A stretch of 63,114 nt of DNA from an uncultured Bacilli bacterium (GCA_947581835.1 CANPVV010000005.1:1-63114); one strand, 5' to 3'; positions 15,234-24,043 are shown, counted from the first letter of the stretch. A program made the numbers and translations. The notes: a model not told the origin generated them from the letters alone.

Positions 15234-16850
15234 TTATTTTAGAACTTTTTTAATTGTAGTTCCAACAACACCTAAACTAGAGATTGCCATTGTAACTAAA
15301 CTTCCAATTGCATCAAAAGTTTTAGGGTTTTCACTTGGTTGATTATCACCAGTACCAGGTTTATTATCATCACCAACACTAGGATCTTGAGTAGCAGATA
15401 CAATAGATAATGTAATAGTTACGTCACTATTAGGCATTACAAACTTACCATCAGTTAAAGCAACTTCTTTATTGTTAGCATCTAAAATTGTATATTTAAC
15501 TACATATCCTTCATTAGCAACTACTTTAACAATATCTTCAATACTAATAGGTTGTCCAGCAACAACATTTTTTGGAGTAGATAATGATTCAACTTTACCA
15601 TTTAAAATAGTTTGATCTTCATTAACACCATTTAAAGTTACAGTATGTTCTTTACCAACATAAGTTACTCCATCAACAGTAATACTATCTAAATCTTTAG
15701 CTAAAGCTTTACCACTTGCTAAAGCAGAAGTTTTACCTTCAAATGTTCCTCCATAAACAATGCCATTAAGATTAGAAACTATACTAGAAGTTCTGAAAAG
15801 TGCTTCTTGATCTTCTGGACTAACAAAAGTACCATCATTTACTTTTACAGAAGTATATTGAGAATTTTGTCCATCAAAATATAAAGCATTTCTCTTTTCG
15901 CTAGTAAATTTACCTCCATCAATTTCTAATTTAATTTTTCCAGCATAACTAGCATTTCCAACTACTGCAACAGCAGCTCCAGTCCAACCAGCATTACTTT
16001 GTACACTACCATCTAAACCAGTATCAGCTTGTCCATCACCATTAGCAGTAAATTCTCCACCTTTAATAGTAACAGTACCACCTTTAACTACTAAAGCCTC
16101 AGTACCAGTAACTTTAGCATCAGTAATTGTCCAGTTTCCAAGACCAGATGCATATAAAGCAGTATTATGCTCAGAAGTATAAGAACCTCCATTAACATTA
16201 ATAACAGTTGGTCTTGATGCATTTTTAATTACACCTTGAACTTGAATTACATAACTTGTAGTATTCCAAGTACCATTTAAATCAATAGTTACATTATTAG
16301 CAGTATTACCTTTTATACTAGAACTATCACTATCTTCAGGATAAACAATTAAACCAGCGTATCCTTCAACTTTAGCTTTAGAACCAATACTAACAGTAGT
16401 TTTATTAGTTGTAGTATTATCGCCATAAACAGCAATTACAGCTTGAGTTGGTTTACTTAAACTTGTTGTTTCAGAAATAATACTAACATTATCTGCTGTT
16501 AAACTTCCTCCTTCTTTTACAATTAATGTATTAACACTATCTTCATCTACGTCCTTAATAGTTCCACCATTACCATTAATTTTTAGGGAACCAGTAATAG
16601 TTATATGTTCTTTTAATGTTAATACAACACCTTCTTTAAGATTTAAAGTAACATTTCCTGTTACAGCAACATCACCATCAATTTCTTGACTTTCAGTTAA
16701 AGTACATACAGCAGTTGTATCTTTAGCACTTTTTAAACAACTAGCTACATCTTTGCCTACAACTGTAGTTGTTGCAGAAACATTACCAGCAAATCCAAAA
16801 GCAATTCCAGATATTGTCATTAAACCCAATATTCTCTTTAGATTTTTCAC
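15234..16850 (-). CDS. Surface protein 2, beta-helix-like, NPKTFD sorting signal
   Basis: The longest of the three paralogs at 538 residues, again with a GTG start. The signal peptide (residues 1-26) ends near NVSA. Repeating INVNGGSYTSEHN, IKGGEFTANG, IDGGKFTSEKRNALYF and VNDGTFVSPE units suggest a right-handed beta-helix. A separate module follows near residue 390-490 (EDQTILNGKVESLSTPKNV to MPNSDVTITLSI), resembling small beta repeats seen in other Firmicutes surface proteins. The end is the shared NPKTFD sorting signal. Signal peptide and C-terminus match the neighbours while the middle differs, which suggests diversification of the exposed part. Its promoter has eleven G. Confidence 0.85.
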   Translation of the reverse strand: MKNLKRILGLMTISGIAFGFAGNVSATTTVVGKDVASCLKSAKDTTAVCTLTESQEIDGDVAVTGNVTLNLKEGVVLTLKEHITITGSLKINGNGGTIKDVDEDSVNTLIVKEGGSLTADNVSIISETTSLSKPTQAVIAVYGDNTTTNKTTVSIGSKAKVEGYAGLIVYPEDSDSSSIKGNTANNVTIDLNGTWNTTSYVIQVQGVIKNASRPTVINVNGGSYTSEHNTALYASGLGNWTITDAKVTGTEALVVKGGTVTIKGGEFTANGDGQADTGLDGSVQSNAGWTGAAVAVVGNASYAGKIKLEIDGGKFTSEKRNALYFDGQNSQYTSVKVNDGTFVSPEDQEALFRTSSIVSNLNGIVYGGTFEGKTSALASGKALAKDLDSITVDGVTYVGKEHTVTLNGVNEDQTILNGKVESLSTPKNVVAGQPISIEDIVKVVANEGYVVKYTILDANNKEVALTDGKFVMPNSDVTITLSIVSATQDPSVGDDNKPGTGDNQPSENPKTFDAIGSLVTMAISSLGVVGTTIKKVLK

Positions 16851-16875
16851 AATCCATTTCTCCTTTCCGACATAT

Positions 16876-16908
16876 AGTATAACACATACCCCCCCCCCCG
16901 TCTGTCAA
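16876..16908 (-). promoter_or_regulatory. Promoter of surface protein 2 with an 11-G spacer tract
   Basis: TTGACA (16903-16908) and TATACT (16876-16881) on the minus strand are separated by 21 bases, including eleven G. The rest of the spacer and 50 bases upstream are the same as in the other two copies. Confidence 0.85.
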
Positions 16909-17096
16909 TAGCTTTTTACTAATTTTACAAAATTCAAAAATTTATAAAACTCAATATCTACTAAACTATATAATTAAGGAAACTTAAATCAATATCCAAA
17001 TAAAAATAAATAAACATTTATAATACATAAAGTTTACATTTTATTTAAAAAATAAAACAATAAAACTTTTAATTAATTATTATTCCAAAAAAAAGA

Positions 17097-17122
17097 AAGA
17101 CGAGAGGTTAAAGACTCGTCTT
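17097..17122 (-). terminator. Terminator of surface protein 3 (shared cassette element)
   Basis: Third copy of the AAGACGAG/CTCGTCTT hairpin, followed on the minus strand by TTTCTTTTTTTT. Confidence 0.85.
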
Positions 17123-17147
17123 AAAAAGTTATTAGGTTTTTTTTAAA

Positions 17148-18491
17148 TTATTTTAGAACTTTTTTAATTGTAGTTCCAACAACACCTAAACTAGAGATTG
17201 CCATTGTAACTAAATTTCCAATCGCATCAAAAGTTTTAGGATTTTCACTTGGTTGATTATCACCAGTATTAGGTTTATTATCATCACCAACATTAGGATC
17301 ATTTGGTTCAGTTGTTCCTGGATCTTCGGTTCCTGGATCTTCAGTTTTTTCAGTTCCAACAGTTACAACACCATTTTCATTAGTAATTTTTGAATTGCCA
17401 ACTAATACTTTAGTTGCTTCTTCAACATCATATGTTACAGTCCCAACTTTTGTATCTTCAACAATTCCATTAGTAAACGAACCACCTGTAATAATTTCAG
17501 ATTGTTCATCTAGGAATTTAATATCACTAATAGAAATAGCAGCCTTATCTCCAGAACTTGTAAAGTTTCCACCAGAAATTGCAAATTTTCCAATATAGGC
17601 ATCTGCAATAGACATACTATAACTCTTGCTTGAGCTAATTGTTCCATCAGAAATATTTAAAACAATATTTTCACCATGAGCATTACGACTTCCATCAACT
17701 TTAATAGTAGCTACACTACTCTTAGTAGCACTTATTGTACCGCCAGTAATATTTAATGTTCCACTTTTTAATTCAAAAGCAGGAGCACTTGCACTCGTAG
17801 TAGTATATGAACCTCCTAGAACATTAACAACACTTTTACCAGCATCAATTCCTACTAATTGACCAGTTCCGCTTACTTTAGCATTAAGATTTATAGTTTC
17901 CTTTCCAGATACAGCACAATCAACTAATTCAACTCCAAGATTAGTCCATTCTCCACCAATATTAACTTCAACATTATTATTAGTAGAATTAGTAATACCA
18001 ATCACAGCTTGAGTTCTAACATTAGTACCATCAACTTTAACACTATCATCAATAGTTAAAGTTGCATCATTTGAAGTTGCATTAAGAGTTAAAGTACTTG
18101 TTGCAGTAGATGTTGCAAAATTAATATAACCATTTTTAATAGTTAAATTAGTACCATTTGCAGCAGCTATACTACCAATAGTACCACCAGTACCTCCAAG
18201 AGTTAAAATTTTGCCATTCAAATCAAGAACTATATCCTTATCTGTAATTGTCAAAGCATTAGTTAGTGTTACACTCTTTGAAAGAGTAATAGTACCGCTC
18301 TCGTCAATGGCATTAGCAGCAGCTACAAGTGTAGAATAACAACCATATCCTGTATCAAACTTAACGTAAGCTACATCAGAAGCACTACATGAATCAGGAC
18401 TAGATACAGTAGTAGCATGAACATTCATAGTTCCAACAAATCCTAAAGTTGAAACAACCAATAAACCTAACATATTTTTTAGATTTTTCAC
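17148..18491 (-). CDS. Surface protein 3, beta-helix-like, NPKTFD sorting signal
   Basis: The third paralog has 447 residues, a GTG start and a signal peptide ending near NVHAT. Its core carries LNITGGTISATKSS, LNISDGTISSSKSY, FAISGGNFTSSGD and VLGGSYTTTS units typical of parallel beta-helix coils. A TEDPGTEDPGTTEPNDPN spacer follows, then the shared sorting signal NPKTFD with hydrophobic stretch and KKVLK. Adhesion or glycan binding is plausible for such proteins, but no catalytic motif is seen. It is the first gene of the three, lying downstream of nusG, with its own promoter (nine G) and terminator, so each copy can be switched separately. Confidence 0.85.
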   Translation of the reverse strand: MKNLKNMLGLLVVSTLGFVGTMNVHATTVSSPDSCSASDVAYVKFDTGYGCYSTLVAAANAIDESGTITLSKSVTLTNALTITDKDIVLDLNGKILTLGGTGGTIGSIAAANGTNLTIKNGYINFATSTATSTLTLNATSNDATLTIDDSVKVDGTNVRTQAVIGITNSTNNNVEVNIGGEWTNLGVELVDCAVSGKETINLNAKVSGTGQLVGIDAGKSVVNVLGGSYTTTSASAPAFELKSGTLNITGGTISATKSSVATIKVDGSRNAHGENIVLNISDGTISSSKSYSMSIADAYIGKFAISGGNFTSSGDKAAISISDIKFLDEQSEIITGGSFTNGIVEDTKVGTVTYDVEEATKVLVGNSKITNENGVVTVGTEKTEDPGTEDPGTTEPNDPNVGDDNKPNTGDNQPSENPKTFDAIGNLVTMAISSLGVVGTTIKKVLK

Positions 18492-18516
18492 AATCCATTT
18501 CTCCTTTCCGACATAT

Positions 18517-18547
18517 AGTATAACACATACCCCCCCCCGTCTGTCAA
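18517..18547 (-). promoter_or_regulatory. Promoter of surface protein 3 with a 9-G spacer tract
   Basis: TTGACA (18542-18547) and TATACT (18517-18522) on the minus strand are separated by 19 bases, including nine G. Of the three copies it is the closest to the 17-base optimum, so it is predicted to be the strongest in this assembly. Confidence 0.85.
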
Positions 18548-18624
18548 TAGGTTTTTCACTAATTTTACAAAATTCAAATTTTAACTATCATCCAATATTT
18601 AATTCCAAAAAAAACACATAAAAA

Positions 18625-18653
18625 AAAGCCCTATATTAAATCTATAGTGCTTT
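18625..18653 (-). terminator. Terminator of the secE-nusG unit
   Basis: AAAGC-CTATA pairs with TATAG-GCTTT around a short loop, and a run of eight T follows on the minus strand. Confidence 0.8.
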
Positions 18654-18709
18654 CTTCATCTATCTAAGACTTAAAAGAAGTTAAACTTTACATATTTTTA
18701 ACATACTTT

Positions 18710-19246
18710 TTAAACAGTTTTACTAACTTGATAAACTTCTACTTCTACTGGTGTTTCTTGACCAAACAAATCAATTAATACATTAAGACGATTATTTTCT
18801 AAATCAATACTATCAACAGTTCCCATCATACCTTTAAATGGTCCATCAACAATACTAACTTTATCTCCAACTGCCATTTCTGACTCAATATTAACTCGAC
18901 TCATTCCCATATTCGCTAGTATCTTATCAATTTCTTGTGGAAGTAAAGGCGTAGGCTTAGCTCCTTTTCCAGAAGAACCAATAAAACCTGTAACTCCCGG
19001 TGTATTTCTAACTATATACCAAGCCTCATCACTCATAACCATTTCAACTAAAACATAACCTGGAAACATTTTCTTAACTTTTTCTTTTTTTACTCCATCT
19101 TTAGTTTCAATTTCTACAGTCTCTGGAATAATTATTCTATGAATATAATCTTGCATTCCCATAGATTCTGCTTTAGCTTCCAATTTTTCTTTAACTTTAG
19201 CTTCATGTCCTGAATAAGTATTAACTACATACCATTCTTTTTCCAT
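18710..19246 (-). CDS. nusG: Transcription antitermination/termination factor NusG
   Basis: The 178 residues match bacterial NusG in length and order. The NGN domain begins WYVVNTYSGHEAKVKEKLE and contains MFPGYVLVEMVMSDEAWYIV and RNTPGVTGFIG. The KOW domain is VGDKVSIVDGPFKGMMGTVD. NusG binds the RNA polymerase clamp and couples it to regulators and ribosomes. It lies 4 bases after secE, the usual bacterial order. The rplK-rplA genes that often follow are replaced by the surface-protein block, so this is a break from the common synteny. Confidence 0.97.
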   Translation of the reverse strand: MEKEWYVVNTYSGHEAKVKEKLEAKAESMGMQDYIHRIIIPETVEIETKDGVKKEKVKKMFPGYVLVEMVMSDEAWYIVRNTPGVTGFIGSSGKGAKPTPLLPQEIDKILANMGMSRVNIESEMAVGDKVSIVDGPFKGMMGTVDSIDLENNRLNVLIDLFGQETPVEVEVYQVSKTV

Positions 19247-19250
19247 ACCT

Positions 19251-19532
19251 CTAAATTCCCCCTTTTATTACAGACATAAGTAAATCTAATAAAATAAAGA
19301 ATACTACTAAAATAACAACAAACACAATAGTTGCTACTGTATATTTTAAAACCTCACTTTTAGTAGGCCATTTTACTTTAGATAATTCATTTTTAACTCC
19401 TGTAAAATAACTTTCTTTCTTTACTTTTTGTTTTTTCTCTTTTTTGTTATTTTTCTTAGTTTCATTTTTGTTAACTTTCTTTTTTTCTTTAGTATCCTTT
19501 TTAATCTCTTTTTTAACTTCTTTTTCTGCCAT
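19251..19532 (-). CDS. secE: Preprotein translocase subunit SecE
   Basis: The last 50 residues are a standard SecE: YFTGVKNELSKVKWPTKSEV, then one transmembrane segment. They are preceded by a 45-residue Lys/Glu-rich extension that makes the protein 93 residues against about 60 in many Firmicutes. SecE clamps the SecY channel. It precedes nusG, as in most bacteria. No rpmG is found upstream, where some genomes have it. Confidence 0.93.
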   Translation of the reverse strand: MAEKEVKKEIKKDTKEKKKVNKNETKKNNKKEKKQKVKKESYFTGVKNELSKVKWPTKSEVLKYTVATIVFVVILVVFFILLDLLMSVIKGGI

Positions 19533-19582
19533 TTTAATTCTCCTTATTTCTTCTAAATAAAAAACACTTTCGTGTCATCTAT

Positions 19583-19611
19583 AATTTACCATAAAACCTT
19601 TAAAAAAGCAA
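19583..19611 (-). promoter_or_regulatory. Promoter of secE-nusG
   Basis: TTGCTT (19606-19611) and TAAATT (19583-19588) on the minus strand are separated by 17 bases. The leader then carries a very short hairpin (ACAC, loop, GTGT) followed by six T, which might act as a weak attenuator. Confidence 0.5.
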
Positions 19612-19679
19612 GCCTAATTTCTTTATGTTTAAATTTTTTCATCTAATTTCTAAAAAAAATATCTAAATACTTCAAATTA

Positions 19680-20441
19680 CTATCTTTCAAATAAATATCC
19701 CATAACTACCCCTATTAAAAAAAATATTAATACTTCCCAATTAAAATAACCAATCACTCTTGTAAACAAAATAAATATTGACCCTATCATAAAAGCTAAA
19801 ACTCCACTATAAACCTCATTTCTATATCTTTTAAGTAAATAATTCATGAGAACACAAGTAACAATTATCCCCAAAAATAACCCCATACTATATATTATAA
19901 ACTCTTTATTAAAAGGATTTCCTAATATTTTTAATACTTTATCATAACTTCCTAGCATCATATAAATAACTGTTCCACTTATTCCTGGAATAATCGATGT
20001 CAAAGCATCTATAAACCCTAAAAATACAATATAAAATACATTTTCATTTAAACTATTATTTAAACTAACTTTATTAAAACAAACTCCCAAAGTTACCAAT
20101 AAAAATATTAAAAAAACTACAATATTTTTCTTATTATACCTTAAATCTTTCATAAAAATCATTAAAGTTCCTATAATTAATCCTAAAAACAAATACATAA
20201 CTTCTTGATAATAATTATTTAATAAAAACAAAATTAACTTACTAAAAAATACTATAGCTAAAACTAAACCTATTCCAAACTTTCCTAAAAATTTTAAATT
20301 ATTTTTAATATCACCAAAAAAATTAGTTACAGCATCTATCAATTTTTCATATACACCCAAAGTTAAAGCAAGCATTGCTCCACTTACTCCTGGTATAATT
20401 TTTCCAATACCCACTATAAAACCAATTAAAACTAATTTCAT
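19680..20441 (-). CDS. DUF368 membrane protein, probable undecaprenyl-phosphate translocase
   Basis: A 253-residue polytopic membrane protein made of two related halves, each with the family signature: GKIIPGVSGAMLALTLGVYE near the N-terminus and TSIIPGISGTVIYMMLGSYD near residue 150. DUF368 proteins (PopT) have been shown to return the lipid carrier undecaprenyl phosphate across the membrane for reuse in wall and surface polymer synthesis. That role fits a DAP-type walled organism such as this one. The gene stands alone between secE and the cotD-like gene. Confidence 0.85.
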   Translation of the reverse strand: MKLVLIGFIVGIGKIIPGVSGAMLALTLGVYEKLIDAVTNFFGDIKNNLKFLGKFGIGLVLAIVFFSKLILFLLNNYYQEVMYLFLGLIIGTLMIFMKDLRYNKKNIVVFLIFLLVTLGVCFNKVSLNNSLNENVFYIVFLGFIDALTSIIPGISGTVIYMMLGSYDKVLKILGNPFNKEFIIYSMGLFLGIIVTCVLMNYLLKRYRNEVYSGVLAFMIGSIFILFTRVIGYFNWEVLIFFLIGVVMGYLFER

Positions 20442-20487
20442 AATTCACCCCTAAATTATATGAAAAATAAAAACAATTTAAAATAAA

Positions 20488-20507
20488 AAGAAGACTTAAA
20501 TCTTCTT
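20488..20507 (-). terminator. Terminator of the cotD-like gene
   Basis: AAGAAGA and TCTTCTT form a stem with a 6-base loop, followed on the minus strand by TTTTATTTT. It overlaps the stop codon. Confidence 0.7.
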
Positions 20508-20865
20508 AACAGCATCTATTATTTTCATAGACATTTTGAACTTCATTTTCCTCACAACAAGAATAAGTTGGTGTAAAAGTATGTCTATAAATATGATGAT
20601 TTATAATTCTTGTATTACAAGGTTGAATATGAGGTACTTCATGACAAATATATCTATGACAAACTGTTTCTCTTGGTGCCTCATAAACTGGTGGACAAAC
20701 ACAACCTGGAATTGCCTCTCCCATCATTCCCATATTTTGTTCGCCCATACCATAACCATAACCCATATTATTCATATTTTGTCCCATATCCATCGCAGGC
20801 ATCGCATCACTATAATATGCAGCCTCACTATAAGCTTCACAATCTCTTGTTTTATTTATTTTCAT
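20506..20865 (-). CDS. CotD-like spore coat protein
   Basis: A 119-residue protein with no signal peptide. The first half is Met/Gly/Asn-rich (NMNNMGYGYGMGEQNMGMMG). The second is Cys/His-rich, with VPHIQPCNTRIINHHIYRHT and FTPTYSCCEEN, resembling the VPHIHPTHTTNVNHH-type core of Bacillus CotD inner-coat proteins. Cys pairs (CVC, CC, CC at the end) would suit cross-linking. The similarity is short and compositional, so a coat role is inference, but the germination protease gene at 25918-26649 supports a spore-forming ancestry. Confidence 0.6.
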   Translation of the reverse strand: MKINKTRDCEAYSEAAYYSDAMPAMDMGQNMNNMGYGYGMGEQNMGMMGEAIPGCVCPPVYEAPRETVCHRYICHEVPHIQPCNTRIINHHIYRHTFTPTYSCCEENEVQNVYENNRCC

Positions 20866-20966
20866 AATAAATCACTTTTCCTTTCTATCATATTTTATTC
20901 TTAAATATATAGAAGGTTTAGGTAATTTATCCTAAAATTATTTAAAAATCTTATTTAAAACCAATT

Positions 20967-22274
20967 CTAAAAAGGCATTTTCATATTACCATTACTAAAA
21001 CTCTTCATCATTTTTTTCATTTCTTCAAACTGATTTAAAAGTCTGTTTACCTCTTCAACACTTCTTCCACTTCCCATCGCAATTCTCTTTTTTCTACTTG
21101 CTTTAAGAATCTCTGGGTGTTTTCTTTCATATGGTGTCATCGAAAGTATTATGGCCTCCACATATAAAATCTGTTTTTCATCAACTTGAACATTATTAAG
21201 TCCCATTTTTCTAGCACCCGGCAGCATTTTTAAAATATTTTCTAAAGGTCCTAATTTTTTAATTTGTTTCAAATTATTTAAAAAGTCCTCCAAATCATAA
21301 CTACCCTTTTTAATTTTTATCATTTCTTCTTTAGCTTCATCTTCACTAATTAAATCTTCAACTTTTGAGGCTATTCCTAAAATATCCCCCATATCTAAAA
21401 TTCTCTCAGCCATTGCTACCGGATAAAACTCTCTTAAGCCATCCATTTTCTCTGATTCTCCAACAAACTTAATAGGAATATTCGTTAAATGCCTTACAGA
21501 TAAAGCTACTCCACCTTTAGTATTACCATCAAGCTTTGTTAAAATAGTACCTGTAATTTTAAGAGCCTTATTAAATCCTTCAATAACGTTTATAGCATCT
21601 TGCCCCATCATGGCATCTATAACCAAAATGGTTTCATCTATCTTAAAATTACTTTCTATATCTTTAAGTTCTTGCATTAATTCTTCATCAATTTGTAACC
21701 GCCCTGCTGTATCTATAATTATATAATCTAAATCATTTTCCTTCGCATATTCTAAAGCATCTTTAATTATTTCTATAGGACTAATCTTTCCCTTAGTAAA
21801 TACTGGTATATCTAAACTTTTTCCAATTTCTACTAATTGTTCAATCGCCGCTGGTCTATATACGTCACAAGCTACAAGTAAAGGCTTTCTTTTATGTTTC
21901 TTTCTAAGAAAACTTGCAAGCTTTCCCGCCGTTGTTGTTTTACCACTTCCCTGTAACCCACAAAGCATCAAAATTGTTAAATCATTGTTAATTGTTAAAG
22001 GAACATAATCTCCCCCTAAAAGTTCCACTAACTCATCTTTTACCAACTTAATAAATAACTCATCAGGTTTAACATTATTAGAAACATCCATTCCTAAAGC
22101 TTTTTCTTTAACATTTTGAATAAACTCTTTTACAACTTGATAATTTACGTCAGCCTCTAATAAAGCAAGTCGAATTTCTCTCATTGCCTCACTTATATTT
22201 TCTTCAGTAATTCTTCCCATACCCCTAATATTTTTAATTGCTCTACTTATTCTATCTCCCATGTATTCAAACAT
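20967..22274 (-). CDS. ffh: Signal recognition particle protein Ffh
   Basis: A complete 435-residue SRP54. The N domain is followed by the G domain with P-loop GLQGSGKTTTAGKLA, VACDVYRPAA, IIDTAGRLQIDEELM and TKLDGNTKGG. The Met-rich M domain starts near residue 300 and includes LKMLPGARKMG and the RNA-binding helices. It targets membrane proteins to FtsY and SecYEG. The partner gene ylxM, often upstream, is absent, and no SRP RNA gene was seen nearby. Confidence 0.97.
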   Translation of the reverse strand: MFEYMGDRISRAIKNIRGMGRITEENISEAMREIRLALLEADVNYQVVKEFIQNVKEKALGMDVSNNVKPDELFIKLVKDELVELLGGDYVPLTINNDLTILMLCGLQGSGKTTTAGKLASFLRKKHKRKPLLVACDVYRPAAIEQLVEIGKSLDIPVFTKGKISPIEIIKDALEYAKENDLDYIIIDTAGRLQIDEELMQELKDIESNFKIDETILVIDAMMGQDAINVIEGFNKALKITGTILTKLDGNTKGGVALSVRHLTNIPIKFVGESEKMDGLREFYPVAMAERILDMGDILGIASKVEDLISEDEAKEEMIKIKKGSYDLEDFLNNLKQIKKLGPLENILKMLPGARKMGLNNVQVDEKQILYVEAIILSMTPYERKHPEILKASRKKRIAMGSGRSVEEVNRLLNQFEEMKKMMKSFSNGNMKMPF

Positions 22275-22370
22275 AATGTATCATCTCCAATATCTAAATT
22301 ATAACATAACAAACGCTTTTAAGTAAAGAAACTTTATTTTCTATTAAATATAACTTTATATAAACTAAAA

Positions 22371-22394
22371 GATAGTCTTAAATCTAAGACTATC
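22371..22394 (-). terminator. Second of two tandem terminators before ffh
   Basis: A perfect 10-bp stem (GATAGTCTTA with TAAGACTATC) and 4-base loop, followed on the minus strand by TTTTAG. It backs up the hairpin at 22414-22455. Confidence 0.7.
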
Positions 22395-22413
22395 AAATAT
22401 AAAAATATAAAAA

Positions 22414-22455
22414 CTTGCCTCTAGTTAGAGATAATAGAAAAGCACTAAAGGCAAG
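22414..22455 (-). terminator. First terminator after the 479-residue secreted protein
   Basis: CTTGCCT-TAGT pairs with ACTA-AGGCAAG around a loop of about 18 bases, and TTTTTATATTTTT follows on the minus strand. Confidence 0.75.
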
Positions 22456-22462
22456 ATAAATA

Positions 22463-23902
22463 CTAACTTAATTGAACTACATAAGGATTAGTACTACTTC
22501 CAGCCTCTCCACTTGTACCAGCTCCATCAATAGTAAACTTTGTACCAGCTTTGAGATTTATTACAGGTCGTACACCAGGAGCAGACCAATCCACGCCAGA
22601 GTAGTAATTGGCAAGATAACCAGTATTGTACACAACAAATACTTGAGCGCCACTTCCATTAAAATGAGATGGAGATATTGTCCAGTAATATGCACCTGAA
22701 CATAACCAAAAATCACCATTAGTTGCACCAGCAAAACCACCAGCATATATTACTTCATCACTTGTAATCAAGCCAACTGGTACAGGTAATGCTTGATTTC
22801 CTTTTTTCTCATCATTTGTAACAGTATACAAATCATTTTGATCTTCACACTTAAATGTTGCTTTTTGTGTTCCATTATAACTTTCTCCTGATTTTGTCCA
22901 TATTCTATCGGCTGGTCCATAAGCAGTTTTATTTGTAGCACCACTTCCATATCCAGTATCATTATAATCACTTCCATGTTTATTTTTTGCAATAGTTCTA
23001 TCTCCACAAAATCCTGTTGTGCCATCTATCTTATCTCTATATTCTTCTGCTATTCCTTTACCTTTACTTATAAAATCACCTGTTCCATTATACCAATTCT
23101 CTACTTGAATTAATACACTACTTTTATTTTCATTTTTATGAGCATTTACATAACTATCTGATTTTGTTCCATACATATAGCCTACATATTTATTATCATA
23201 ATAACTATTAAATACATAACTTTTTCCATTTATTATTGTACCTGTTCCAGTTTTTACAGGCCCTGTATCTCCTGAATAAATAAGCCTAATAGATCCATTT
23301 CCATTTATTCTAATTATTCGCCAATATGTACTTCCTATTTTTACCCAATTCTTATCTACATTTCCTCTAAAATAATAAGTTTCGCCATAATCATCATTTC
23401 CTTTACATAATAAATTATCACTCGACTGACTCATTGCTTTAATGTTAGCATTCCCTTCAACATCTAAAATTGGACAAGCTTTTTCATCTGATGGAGTTAA
23501 ATTTAATTCAACCAAAGTATCTTCTGCTGTAGGTTCTTTTACTTTCTTTAAATAAACAAAACATTTTAAACTACTACTATCTGCTTTTATATATACTTTA
23601 TTTTCTTTATATTCCATAGTTGGTGTAGGATTTATATGACCTTTACTTGTTCCATTTGTACAATAACTTTCATTTGTATCTACTTCATAATTGCCTTTTG
23701 GAATAGTATCTGTATCTTTATATTCCTCATTATCACTATCTTTATAAAGTATTGCAATTCTTTTACTTTCTATTTCCTGCAAATTAACAATACTATCTAA
23801 CTCATATACTTCTTCTCTTTTACTATTTATCAATCTTATTGATAATAAAACTGCACCTAAAAACACCCCTATTACTACTATACTTTTATTACTTTTTTTC
23901 AT
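22463..23902 (-). CDS. Secreted or membrane-anchored protein with C-lectin-like C-terminus
   Basis: This 479-residue protein has a hydrophobic N-terminal segment (residues 8-24) and no sorting signal. A central motif, YWRIIRINGNGSIRLIYSGD, and the end, GVRPVINLKAGTKFTIDGAG, recur in many Firmicutes surface proteins of unknown function. The segment AYYWTISPSHFNGSGAQVFV is reminiscent of the sulfatase-modifying/C-type-lectin fold, but I cannot name a family firmly. It has a strong promoter of its own and double terminators, which implies regulated or high expression. Role unknown; display on the cell surface is the safest reading. Confidence 0.65.
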   Translation of the reverse strand: MKKSNKSIVVIGVFLGAVLLSIRLINSKREEVYELDSIVNLQEIESKRIAILYKDSDNEEYKDTDTIPKGNYEVDTNESYCTNGTSKGHINPTPTMEYKENKVYIKADSSSLKCFVYLKKVKEPTAEDTLVELNLTPSDEKACPILDVEGNANIKAMSQSSDNLLCKGNDDYGETYYFRGNVDKNWVKIGSTYWRIIRINGNGSIRLIYSGDTGPVKTGTGTIINGKSYVFNSYYDNKYVGYMYGTKSDSYVNAHKNENKSSVLIQVENWYNGTGDFISKGKGIAEEYRDKIDGTTGFCGDRTIAKNKHGSDYNDTGYGSGATNKTAYGPADRIWTKSGESYNGTQKATFKCEDQNDLYTVTNDEKKGNQALPVPVGLITSDEVIYAGGFAGATNGDFWLCSGAYYWTISPSHFNGSGAQVFVVYNTGYLANYYSGVDWSAPGVRPVINLKAGTKFTIDGAGTSGEAGSSTNPYVVQLS

Positions 23903-23941
23903 TTCCTATTCTCCTATCAGAAATTCCTAGTTTATAAATAA

Positions 23942-23970
23942 ATTATAATCTGTGATAGTGTAAATGTCAA
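23942..23970 (-). promoter_or_regulatory. Strong sigma-A promoter of the 479-residue secreted protein
   Basis: TTGACA (23965-23970), 17 bases, TATAAT (23942-23947) on the minus strand. Both hexamers are perfect consensus. The gene of a tandem-XRE regulator starts just to the right in the opposite direction. Confidence 0.85.
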
Positions 23971-24043
23971 GAAAAATGTTTAAAATTACCAGACAAAACA
24001 ATTTTTAAACAATAAATATGTAATGATATACATGGTGATAAAA

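Noticed and set aside
13586-18491. G tracts as assembly artefacts only
   Set aside because: Exact counts may be unreliable, but the same tract occurs in the same promoter position at three separate loci, so its presence is real even if the lengths are not exact.
20536-20904. Plus-strand ORFs opposite the cotD-like gene
   Set aside because: Both are antisense shadows with biased composition from the coat gene and no supporting start signals.
20866-20966. Sporulation sigma-K/sigma-E promoter before the cotD-like gene
   Set aside because: An ATATGATA sequence loosely fits a sigma-K -10, but without a matching -35 in such AT-rich DNA the match is not meaningful.
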